Shown here: positions 1 through 5,606 of the stretch, in pieces
Position numbering within the stretch: position 1 is the first letter of the stretch
How the letters are laid out: every line of letters starts with the position of its first letter
Notes under the pieces: model-generated
Databases searched by the model: none
Seen by the model: the letters and a program-made list of their open reading frames with translations, nothing else
What the model was told of the DNA's origin: nothing
Assembly (NCBI GenBank): GCA_030746455.1
Contig: JASLMQ010000962.1
Span: forward strand, 1 to 5,611
From: Candidatus Latescibacterota bacterium
GTDB taxonomy: Bacteria > Latescibacterota > UBA2968 > GCA-2709665
Length of the DNA stretch: 5,611 nucleotides
Reading direction: 5' to 3'
Program-made: the position numbers and the translations under genes

Positions 1-2
1 GA

Positions 3-1487
3 CAGCACGATTGGGCCGAGCCCGACCTTCTTCTCATGGCCGATGAGGAGCTCGTGGAGAACGCCGAGGGGGCCGTCTTCCGCCTCTGTCAGATGCAAAA
101 GGGTCCGAGCCCTGTCCTCAGGCCGACCGAGATCTGGGAGGGCGGAGATGGGAAGAGGCAGCGACCCTTCCAGCAGGATCCCATCAGTGGAGACGTGCTC
201 TATGACGCGCACGAGAAGCGTTTCCACTGCTGGTACCGCACGCACAATCGCCTCTTGCACGACGCCGCCGACCCGGCGATCGGAGACGATCACAACACTC
301 GCAGCTTTAAGACGCAGGGATCCGTCGTCTGCTACGCCTCAAGCGAAGACGGGCTGCATTGGGAGAAGCCATCCCTCGGCGCCGTGAAGTTCGACGGATC
401 CTATGAGAACAACATGGTAGAGGTGTCGGTCGGCCCCATCCTCTCCGACCATCTCAGCGGGGTGGCACCGAACTACCTGGAGGACGCGCGGTCGAAACTC
501 GTGGGCACGGTCTATTCGTCCTACCACCATCCCATCTACAGCAAGGGCATCACCCAGATCTACAGCGACAACGGCATAGACTGGAACGCCCACTGGCCAC
601 CCACCTTGCCGCTGGATGGTGATGCCCACTGTCTCATGTGGAACTCGCGGGAGGGCTGCTATCTCTGCACCACGCGGTCGCACGCCTACGCGCACACGCT
701 CGGACGTCTGCGCCAGCGGGGCTACGAAGAGCTCGTTAGTAAGCGCCAAGTCTCCCTGGCAAAGAGCACCGACCTGGTACACTGGACGCCCATGGTCCCG
801 ATCCTCGAGGCAGACGAGAAGGATGGGGACAACGCTCAGCTGTACTACATGTACATCGTACCCTACGGACACCTCTACTTGGGATTCGTGCAGGTCTTCT
901 ACATCGGCCACCGCTGGACCTACGGTCCCCTCGAGATGCAGCTGGCCGTCAGTCGCGACCTGATGGACTGGCACCGGGCAGGCAACCGCGTGCCCATCCT
1001 GCCACGCGGGGAGAAGGGCAGCTGGGATCAATCCCACGTCTCCCTTTGCACGAGCATGCCCCATCCCGAGGGCGACCACATCCGCTTCTGGTATGGCGGT
1101 AAGGACTCCGAGCACTGGCAGGCGGGCAACGCGGCGATGGGGACGGCAACACTCAGGCGCGACGGCTTCGCGTGCTGGGAGGCGGGGTCGGCCGGCGGTA
1201 CGATCACCACACGCCCGATGAACATGAGCTGGGCGAGCTGGCCGATGCTCAACGTCGATGCGGGCAAGGGAGAAGCGCGGCTGGAGTTACTCGATGCGGA
1301 GGACAGGCCGATCGACGGGTGCTCAGCGGAGGACTGCTTTCCGATCACGGGAGACCACATCCGCAAGATCGTCGAGTACAAGGAAGGGAGGGGCACGTTC
1401 GTGCGCCACACGGGCCCCGTCAAGCTCCGCGTTCACCTGAAGAACGCCAAACTCTACGCGATCAAGATGCCGAATGTGGCGTTTTGA
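3..1487 (+). CDS. GH32/GH43-like five-bladed beta-propeller protein, 5' end outside window
   Basis: Probable carbohydrate-active protein with a GH32/GH43-type propeller fold; the substrate is unknown. Residues are numbered from the ATG at 36. Four S/Y-x-D-x-x-x-W motifs recur at about 102-109 (SSEDGLHW), 176-183 (YSDNGIDW), 244-250 (STDLVHW) and 306-312 (SRDLMDW), as expected for repeated propeller blades. The C-terminal part, about 366-476 (GTATLRRDGF, TTRP, LNVDA, LELLDAEDRPIDG, HLKNAKLY), matches the beta-sandwich tail of hypothetical 'glycosyl hydrolase family 32 N-terminal-like' proteins. The frame is open upstream of ATG36 to the left edge and reads QHDWAEPDLLL. That fits the family N-terminus, and ATG36 lacks a Shine-Dalgarno sequence, so the true start lies outside the window. 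No signal peptide can be judged. Catalytic acids were not assigned, so hydrolase activity is unproven. The gene converges on the minus-strand operon. Confidence 0.85.
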   Translation, partial: QHDWAEPDLLLMADEELVENAEGAVFRLCQMQKGPSPVLRPTEIWEGGDGKRQRPFQQDPISGDVLYDAHEKRFHCWYRTHNRLLHDAADPAIGDDHNTRSFKTQGSVVCYASSEDGLHWEKPSLGAVKFDGSYENNMVEVSVGPILSDHLSGVAPNYLEDARSKLVGTVYSSYHHPIYSKGITQIYSDNGIDWNAHWPPTLPLDGDAHCLMWNSREGCYLCTTRSHAYAHTLGRLRQRGYEELVSKRQVSLAKSTDLVHWTPMVPILEADEKDGDNAQLYYMYIVPYGHLYLGFVQVFYIGHRWTYGPLEMQLAVSRDLMDWHRAGNRVPILPRGEKGSWDQSHVSLCTSMPHPEGDHIRFWYGGKDSEHWQAGNAAMGTATLRRDGFACWEAGSAGGTITTRPMNMSWASWPMLNVDAGKGEARLELLDAEDRPIDGCSAEDCFPITGDHIRKIVEYKEGRGTFVRHTGPVKLRVHLKNAKLYAIKMPNVAF

Positions 1488-1510
1488 TCGGGCACGGATT
1501 GGCCAGAACG

Positions 1511-1544
1511 CACGTAGGGGCGACGTATGCGTCGCCCCTGCGTG
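1511..1544. repeat. Strong palindromic hairpin between convergent genes, possible bidirectional terminator
   Basis: A 15-bp stem pairs 1511-1525 with 1530-1544, with one T-G wobble (1515/1540) and a 4-base loop TATG. The core arms are AGGGGCGAC and GTCGCCCCT. It lies 23 bases after the stop of the plus-strand gene and 22 bases after the stop of the minus-strand aldolase-like gene, where a shared terminator is expected. Neither strand has a following T-run, so a standard intrinsic terminator is not complete. A dispersed palindromic element of the 'GTAGGGGCGA' type, which I recall from several environmental phyla, is the alternative. The 79-base gap holds nothing else that I recognise. Confidence 0.6.
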
Positions 1545-1566
1545 TCATTATGTATATGGCGATATC

Positions 1567-2328
1567 TCAGAACGGATGATAGTGCGGCAACGAATCCAGC
1601 CACGCCTGCCGATCGGCCCCCACCGCCGCGGCCACCTCCGGCCAGACTTGCTTGCGGGACTGCTGCGCCGTCTCCACATAGAGGCTGAGGGCCTCGGCGA
1701 TCTCCTTCACGCCGATGTCCGTCGGCCGCCCTTTTAGCATCACGTCGAACCCCGACGCGAGCAGAACCGCCCCCGCCTCCGTCGCTTCCCGCATGCGCTC
1801 ATCCGAAATCCCCCCGGTCACGAAGATCGGACAGAATTCGAACGTCGGCGCCATCCGGCACTGTCGCACGAGGTCGAGATGCGCGCCCGATAGCTTCTGA
1901 AAGTGCGCTCCACCCCCCGTCTGCAGGAAGGCCTGCGTGGCCGAGTGGGCGCTGGGGATCACCACGTGGGTTGGCGAGTACTTCCGGATGCTCTCCAGGC
2001 TCCAGCCCAGCATCGACACAAAGCCGTCCACCCCCGCGTCGGCCAGCTGCTGAAGCGTCATCAGCTGTGGATGCCTTCGGCGCATCCCTTCCACGATCCC
2101 CTCGTCGTCCAGAGTGCTGCCGGCCATCAGGTAGAGGTCTGGGTAGGTCTTCCGGATCCATGGGATCATCTCCGGGGCGTCCGGCCGTCTCAACGTGTAC
2201 TCGATCACCCGGATCCCGGCCGAAAGGCAGGCCTCGACCAGGTCTCTGGAGTCGAAGTCGTCCTGCACGAAGATCGGTACGAATCCCTGCTCATGAACGG
2301 CCCTGTATGCCTCGAACACCCTACCCAT
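1567..2328 (-). CDS. KDPG/KHG-aldolase-like (Eda family) beta/alpha-barrel protein
   Basis: Class I aldolase-like protein of 253 residues. The family cleaves 2-keto-3-deoxy acid phosphates or 4-hydroxy-2-oxoglutarate to pyruvate plus an aldehyde, through a Schiff-base lysine in the cytosol. Matches in order: GFVPIF (15-20) at strand 1; VIEYTLRRP (41-49), the equivalent of the family's E-x-T-L-R with E43 and R47; AGST (69-72) in place of GAGT; SMLGWS (105-110) for SPG; HFQKLSG (142-148) in place of KFFPA, with K145 the candidate Schiff-base lysine; and FCPIFVTGGIS (165-175) for the phosphate-binding PTGGI segment. K145 lies 26 residues before T171, close to the spacing in E. coli Eda. The usual length is about 210, and the extra residues are mostly a C-terminal extension after about 200. 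The ATG at 2328 has a strong SD. The start overlaps the end of the small ORF by 8 bases. A diverged relative with another substrate, or a non-aldolase, is possible. Confidence 0.75.
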   Translation of the reverse strand: MGRVFEAYRAVHEQGFVPIFVQDDFDSRDLVEACLSAGIRVIEYTLRRPDAPEMIPWIRKTYPDLYLMAGSTLDDEGIVEGMRRRHPQLMTLQQLADAGVDGFVSMLGWSLESIRKYSPTHVVIPSAHSATQAFLQTGGGAHFQKLSGAHLDLVRQCRMAPTFEFCPIFVTGGISDERMREATEAGAVLLASGFDVMLKGRPTDIGVKEIAEALSLYVETAQQSRKQVWPEVAAAVGADRQAWLDSLPHYHPF

Positions 2329-2449
2329 GGGCTCCCCCTCCTTCGCTGCCTCTCCCCGGATTCTCTTCGTGCTCGTAGCCTGCCCAGAGCCCGGCCCCGG
2401 GGTGCTCTTCGTGGTCCAGCTTCCTGCCGTAGGGCTTCAAGTCCTTCAT
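2321..2449 (-). CDS. Small ORF of 42 codons bridging dehydrogenase and aldolase-like genes
   Basis: I do not recognise this protein. It begins MKDLKPYGRKL and is rich in Gly, Glu and His, with no membrane segment. A short motif occurs twice, DHEEHPG (12-18) and EHEENPG (26-32). The second copy is 14 codons after the first and shares a 9-base identical DNA core, CACGAAGAG. Translation signals are good for its size: GGGAG (2455-2459) lies 5 bases before the ATG, the start overlaps the dehydrogenase stop as ATGA, and the stop TAG overlaps the aldolase start by 8 bases. This is the geometry of translational coupling, and it fills a gap of about 120 bases in an otherwise compact operon. It could instead be a leader peptide that couples translation, or a chance open frame in GC-rich DNA. 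Confidence 0.45.
   Translation of the reverse strand: MKDLKPYGRKLDHEEHPGAGLWAGYEHEENPGRGSEGGGAHG
2337..2342 (-). promoter_or_regulatory. Shine-Dalgarno site of the aldolase-like gene
   Basis: The minus strand reads AGGAGG, 8 bases before the ATG at 2326-2328. This is the best ribosome-binding site inside the operon and fixes this start. It lies inside the last codons of the small ORF, so ribosomes finishing that ORF would terminate just past it. Confidence 0.75.
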
Positions 2450-3413
2450 GTGAGCTCCCGCGCAAGCTTCCCTGCCATATGCACAAGAGCCTTCCGCTGC
2501 GAGTCCAGTGTGAACCCACCGATGTGCGGCGTGATAATCAGGTTCGAGTGCGCCCTCGCGTACGCCACCAGCGGGTTGTTCGCGATGATCCCATCCAGCT
2601 CCGTCGAGATCACGTCTACCCCGGCGGCGGCCACTTTGCCCGACTCCAGGGCCCGCACGAAGGCTGCTTCGTCGATGATCCTTCCCCGCGACGTGTTGAC
2701 CAGGTAGACGCCGTGCCGCATCAACGAGAATTCGCGGTCTCCGATGTAGTGCGTCGTCTCCTCGGTCAGATGGATGTGGATCGTGACGATCTCGGCCTCG
2801 CACAGAAGCGTGTCGAAGTCGACTTGCCGAACCCATGGGTCGGAGATCGTCTTGTGCGGATCGCAGGCCAGCACCTCCATCTCGAACGCGTGGGCATACC
2901 GCGAGAAGATCTCGCCCAGCCGTCCGTAGCCCAGAATCCCGCAGACGCGGCCCTGCACCTCACGCCCCCTGAACGGTTCTCGCTCCCACCGCCCCTCACG
3001 ACCGTGTCGAAGGCGAAGGGCAGCTTCCTGAGGCAGGACATCATCAGCATGAAGGCGTGCTCGGCCGTCGCCGTGATATTCTTGAGCACGTCGTAGTCTG
3101 CCTTGATGGACTGGACCGTCAACCCCCTCTCTTCCGCATAGGCCAGGTCGATGTGGTCCGTTCCCGTCGACGGCGTGGCGATCACCCTGAGCTTCACCGC
3201 GGCGTCGATCACGTTCTTCGTGATCTTCTGCTGCAGGTTGGTCACGATCGCGTCGTAGCCGCCGATCGTCTCGACAAGCTCGGCGTGCGAGAGGTTCGGG
3301 CGGTAGGTCACCTCCGCCGCCTCTTCGAGGATGGCCTGCGCTTCCGGCAGGTGATCGGTCTCGATCGTCACGAGAATGCGAGGTCGTGCTCCCGGCATAT
3401 CCGCGCCCCTCAT
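2446..3413 (-). pseudogene. D-2-hydroxyacid dehydrogenase (phosphoglycerate-dehydrogenase-like), one-base frameshift
   Basis: NAD(P)-dependent D-2-hydroxyacid dehydrogenase, interconverting a 2-hydroxy and a 2-oxo acid; substrate unknown. It is split over two frames. The N-terminal part is read from the ATG at 3413 and shows LRVIATPSTGTDHIDL (75-90) and NITATAEHAFMLMM (112-125). It keeps family sense to FDTVV (135-139), ending at about 2997. The remainder is read in the -1 frame: GRWEREPFRGREVQGRV, then GYGRLG (NAD-binding G-x-G-x-x-G), NTSRG with the catalytic Arg, GVDVISTE with the catalytic Glu, and TPHIGG with the catalytic His, ending in TGA at 2446. The span is 968 bases, one short of 323 codons, so restoring one base near 2992-2997 would give about 322 residues, normal for the family. 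Left uncorrected, the first frame gives 215 residues with a meaningless tail. An alternative start at 3398 has GAGGGG 7 bases upstream and may be preferable. The gap to the GNAT stop is 13 bases. The join looks like an assembly error or a recent mutation, since all catalytic motifs survive. Confidence 0.85.
3406..3411 (-). promoter_or_regulatory. Candidate Shine-Dalgarno site for the internal dehydrogenase start
   Basis: The minus strand reads GAGGGG, 7 bases before the ATG at 3396-3398. The longer start at 3413 has only GGGAA (3421-3425), 7 bases upstream. The stronger site favours MPGARPRILVT as the N-terminus, which also places the first beta strand nearer the start, as is usual in this family. 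Confidence 0.45.
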
Positions 3414-3426
3414 TCGTAGGTTCCCG

Positions 3427-4563
3427 TTATACCAAGTCCGCCGTCCACTGGTAGAACGCGATCGGCAGCCCCTCCGGAGTGGGAGGGGCGATCCGCTCTG
3501 GCCCGAAGATCAGGCGCGCGAGGTCGCGCGCACTGAAGTTGCGCGAATGCTCGTCCCAAGTGAGCCGCCATCCATCGTCCGATGCCTGGACATCGGTCCC
3601 GCCGACCCCAAGTGCCTCGAACAGCCCGACAGGATCGAGGACTCGGATCATCCCTAGGTAGTCCAACGAATGGGGCACCCCTTTCGACATCAGCAATCCC
3701 GCGAGGCCGTCGTCGGCATCGGGCGCCGTCACCTGCATCTCGATCGTCGCGCGCTTCCCCGGCGGACGCTCCGATGTGGCCACCTTCGGGTCGTCCAGCT
3801 CCGCGAAGACGCATCTGAGAAGCGCAATGACGTCATCGAGCGCCCCCGCGTGCTCGACCACCGACGTACCCCGCACGGCCGTGTAGGCCGCCCCCTTCCC
3901 GTTCCGCAATCCGACAAAGATGCGCCGTGCCTTGCGCTCCATTAGGAGCCGGAATGCCGCCGGGTCGCGGAGCGATGTCACCGGTTCCCCCAGGTGCAGG
4001 TCATTGAGCGCATCCACGATTGAGATCCAATCCTCGGCGACCTCGAGGTCTCCCGCGTCCCCGAGGACGTCGATGTTCCCCCGGTCGAACGTGAAGCTGA
4101 GCTGGCGTCCGGCGCTTTCCCACCCCAGCTTGCGGTAGAAATCATGGACTCGCGTGGTGAGCAGGCCGATGTGGTGGCCGTCCTCCATCATCTTTCGATG
4201 CGCATCTTCCATCACCTGCGTCCCCAGTCCGTACCGACGGTAGTCCGGATGGGTGGCCAGCGTGGAGATCCCACCGACCGACACCTCGCCGAGCGGCGTC
4301 CGCACCGTGTTCGGATAGATGCCCACCGAGGACACGACTCGCCCCCGGTGTGTGAACACCCTTATGTTGTCCAGATTCGTCGTGGCGTACACGTGCGGAT
4401 AGTCGAAGCCGATGGTCGGACGCGGCACCGCCCCGCCCGGCTCGGCCCACAGCGTGCGGTGGACCAGGTTCACCAGATCCAGCACGCTCGCCAGCTCGTA
4501 CGGCCCACACGCGCGTGGCCCTTCGATGTCGTCGGGCGGTGTATTGATCGTGTCAGGTGTCAT
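3427..4563 (-). CDS. Eis-like GNAT N-acetyltransferase with SCP2-like C-terminal region
   Basis: Predicted acetyl-CoA-dependent N-acetyltransferase of 378 residues, similar in length and layout to the roughly 400-residue Eis family. The N-terminal GNAT domain shows VGGISTLATHPDYRRYGLGT (96-115). It contains the R-x-x-G-x-G acetyl-CoA pyrophosphate loop at R109-G114, followed by the amphipathic helix QVMEDAHRKMMEDG and LLTT (134-137). DFYRKLGWE (141-149) corresponds to the family's Y-x-x-x-G-Y/W segment, and Y143 is the probable counterpart of the catalytic Tyr of Eis. A second GNAT-like region covers about 165-260. The C-terminal region, about 265-378, has the placement of the SCP2-like domain of Eis, ending in WTADLV. 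The start overlaps the nitrilase-family stop by 11 bases, and upstream there is only a weak GGGATAGG. Acceptor amine unknown. Eis proteins are known for aminoglycoside or protein acetylation, but the catabolic neighbours here do not point to resistance. Confidence 0.85.
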   Translation of the reverse strand: MTPDTINTPPDDIEGPRACGPYELASVLDLVNLVHRTLWAEPGGAVPRPTIGFDYPHVYATTNLDNIRVFTHRGRVVSSVGIYPNTVRTPLGEVSVGGISTLATHPDYRRYGLGTQVMEDAHRKMMEDGHHIGLLTTRVHDFYRKLGWESAGRQLSFTFDRGNIDVLGDAGDLEVAEDWISIVDALNDLHLGEPVTSLRDPAAFRLLMERKARRIFVGLRNGKGAAYTAVRGTSVVEHAGALDDVIALLRCVFAELDDPKVATSERPPGKRATIEMQVTAPDADDGLAGLLMSKGVPHSLDYLGMIRVLDPVGLFEALGVGGTDVQASDDGWRLTWDEHSRNFSARDLARLIFGPERIAPPTPEGLPIAFYQWTADLV

Positions 4564-5464
4564 TGCCTATCCCACAGCCCGAATCCGGCTTCGTGGGCCT
4601 TGCGCCTCGATCGGCATCGTTCCGCAGGATCGAGGCATACTCGTCGCGCCCCACCGTGTCGCCGAAAAGGAGCTCCGCTGAATCGGCCATGTCGTACCGG
4701 AACATCGCGCGCGTGCCCCTGTCCACATCGATGTCCGACACCAGTAGCGTTTCCTTCTTCATCGGGACCTGCTCGTGGATCTGGCCGTTTGGGGCCACCA
4801 CCATGGTCTGGCAGTTCTGGTACGGATTCAGGCAGGCGTTGCAGGTCGCGAACCAGATGGTGTTCTCTGCCGCTCGTGTAACGACCATTGCGTGATGGAT
4901 TGGAATCTTCCAGTCGTTCGAGCGCGTCGTGTTGTTCTGCGGATGAAAGACGACTTGCGCTCCCTGGCGCACGCATTCCTCGGTGGTGTGCGCGAAGCGG
5001 AGTGCCTCGAAGCAGATCACGACGCCAACCGTGATCCCGAAGAGCTCGAACGTCTCGATAGCCTGCCCTGGGGTGTAGGCCACAGCGTCCAACGGCGTGA
5101 GCCGGGTCTTGTGATGGGCCCCCAGAACATCGCCCTTCTCACTGATCACCAGCGCAGAATTGTACGGCTTGCCCCCTTCGGGATCGGCATCCAGAGGCGT
5201 CTCCGTGCCCAGGATGCAGGCCATCCCCAGCTCGCCGCACCGTCGAGCGACCCGATCGTGGAGCTCCGCCAGCTCTCCCACCGGCACCGGCGTATCCGCC
5301 TGTGCGATGTCGATGCGGTAACCCACGGTCTGCGCCTCAGGGAAGCAGACGACCTGCACTTCCCGCTTGCTGGCCTCCTCTAGAAGCCGAAAGATGGCCT
5401 CGGCGTTCGCATCAAGGCAGCCCGTCTGCTTGGCCTGAGCCAGTCCGATCCTCAGTGTGTTCAT
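4553..5464 (-). CDS. Carbon-nitrogen hydrolase (nitrilase superfamily) amidohydrolase
   Basis: Predicted amidase or N-carbamoyl hydrolase of 303 residues, cleaving a non-peptide C-N bond through a Glu-Lys-Cys triad. The triad is visible: E43 in CFPEAQTVGY, K119 in HHKTRL, and C151 in GVVICFEALRF. The N-terminus LRIGLAQAKQ and the later GAQVVFHPQNN (168-178), RAAENTIWFATCN and APNGQI match the alpha-beta-beta-alpha fold; family lengths are commonly 260-310. No signal peptide is present, so it is cytosolic. The ATG at 5464 has GAGGAG 7 bases upstream, making this the well-initiated first gene of the operon. Its stop overlaps the GNAT start by 11 bases, suggesting translational coupling. The exact branch (aliphatic amidase, beta-ureidopropionase-like or N-carbamoyl-amino-acid hydrolase) cannot be decided by eye. 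A true nitrile substrate is less likely, given the residues around the Cys. Confidence 0.88.
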   Translation of the reverse strand: MNTLRIGLAQAKQTGCLDANAEAIFRLLEEASKREVQVVCFPEAQTVGYRIDIAQADTPVPVGELAELHDRVARRCGELGMACILGTETPLDADPEGGKPYNSALVISEKGDVLGAHHKTRLTPLDAVAYTPGQAIETFELFGITVGVVICFEALRFAHTTEECVRQGAQVVFHPQNNTTRSNDWKIPIHHAMVVTRAAENTIWFATCNACLNPYQNCQTMVVAPNGQIHEQVPMKKETLLVSDIDVDRGTRAMFRYDMADSAELLFGDTVGRDEYASILRNDADRGARPTKPDSGCGIGNDT

Positions 5465-5471
5465 GCCAGGA

Positions 5472-5477
5472 CTCCTC
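5472..5477 (-). promoter_or_regulatory. Shine-Dalgarno site of the nitrilase-family gene
   Basis: The minus strand reads GAGGAG, 7 bases before the ATG at 5462-5464. The strong match and ideal spacing fix this start and mark the head of the minus-strand operon in this window. Confidence 0.8.
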
Positions 5478-5481
5478 GTGT

Positions 5482-5510
5482 TCAGCGATCAGCCACAAGC
5501 ACCTCGCTGA
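5482..5510 (-). promoter_or_regulatory. 7-bp inverted repeat just upstream of the operon's first SD (candidate operator or 5'-UTR hairpin)
   Basis: Perfect arms TCAGCGA (5482-5488) and TCGCTGA (5504-5510) are separated by 15 bases. The nearer arm begins 18 bases before the start codon of the nitrilase-family gene and 4 bases before its SD. This placement suits an operator for a dimeric repressor or an RNA hairpin that affects initiation. No specific regulator family is recognised. Confidence 0.35.
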
Positions 5511-5536
5511 GAGCATCCATTCGGCCTACCCCGATT

Positions 5537-5565
5537 CCCAGCTCAACTTCGGGCCGAAGGCTGGG
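5537..5565. repeat. Bulged hairpin in the operon's upstream region
   Basis: The outer stem CCCAGC (5537-5542) pairs with GCTGGG (5560-5565), and the inner stem CTTCG (5547-5551) pairs with CGAAG (5555-5559). There is a 3-base loop and a one-sided TCAA bulge at 5543-5546. It could be a leader-RNA structure for the minus-strand operon. It could also be the terminator of a gene to the right, but no clear T-run follows on either strand. No convincing -35/-10 pair could be placed in 5478-5611. Confidence 0.4.
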
Positions 5566-5572
5566 TTTCACG

Positions 5573-5606
5573 TTTGCCCTCTGCCTTCTGCCCTTTGCCC
5601 TTCTCT
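5573..5606. repeat. Degenerate heptanucleotide tandem repeat, about 4.8 copies
   Basis: Successive 7-base units read TTTGCCC (5573), TCTGCCT (5580), TCTGCCC (5587) and TTTGCCC (5594), followed by a partial TTCTCT (5601-5606). The minus strand is therefore purine-rich with consensus RGGCARA. The 7-base period is not a multiple of three, which argues for non-coding DNA. It lies about 110 bases upstream of the nitrilase-family start. Short heptamer repeats of this kind are known as dispersed intergenic elements in some bacteria. Confidence 0.6.

Noticed and set aside
339..1115. Minus-strand open frame of 258 codons inside the propeller gene
   Set aside because: The plus-strand frame has clear family motifs throughout; the antisense frame shows none and has no SD support.
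2990..2999. Programmed -1 ribosomal frameshift in the dehydrogenase
   Set aside because: No slippery heptamer of the X-XXY-YYZ type is present, and metabolic dehydrogenases are not known to use one; a missing base is simpler.
1903..3096. Plus-strand open frame of 397 codons
   Set aside because: It is antisense to the aldolase-like and dehydrogenase genes, has low-complexity Arg/His/Pro-rich composition typical of GC-rich shadow frames, and shows no recognisable domain.
4775..5383. Plus-strand open frame of 202 codons
   Set aside because: It is antisense to the nitrilase-family gene, which carries an intact E-K-C triad; no family features appear in the plus frame.
5510..5560. Sigma-70 promoter for the minus-strand operon (TTGAGC with a possible -10 about 17 bases on)
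   Set aside because: The -10 candidate (CGAATG) matches TATAAT poorly, so the call is not supportable.
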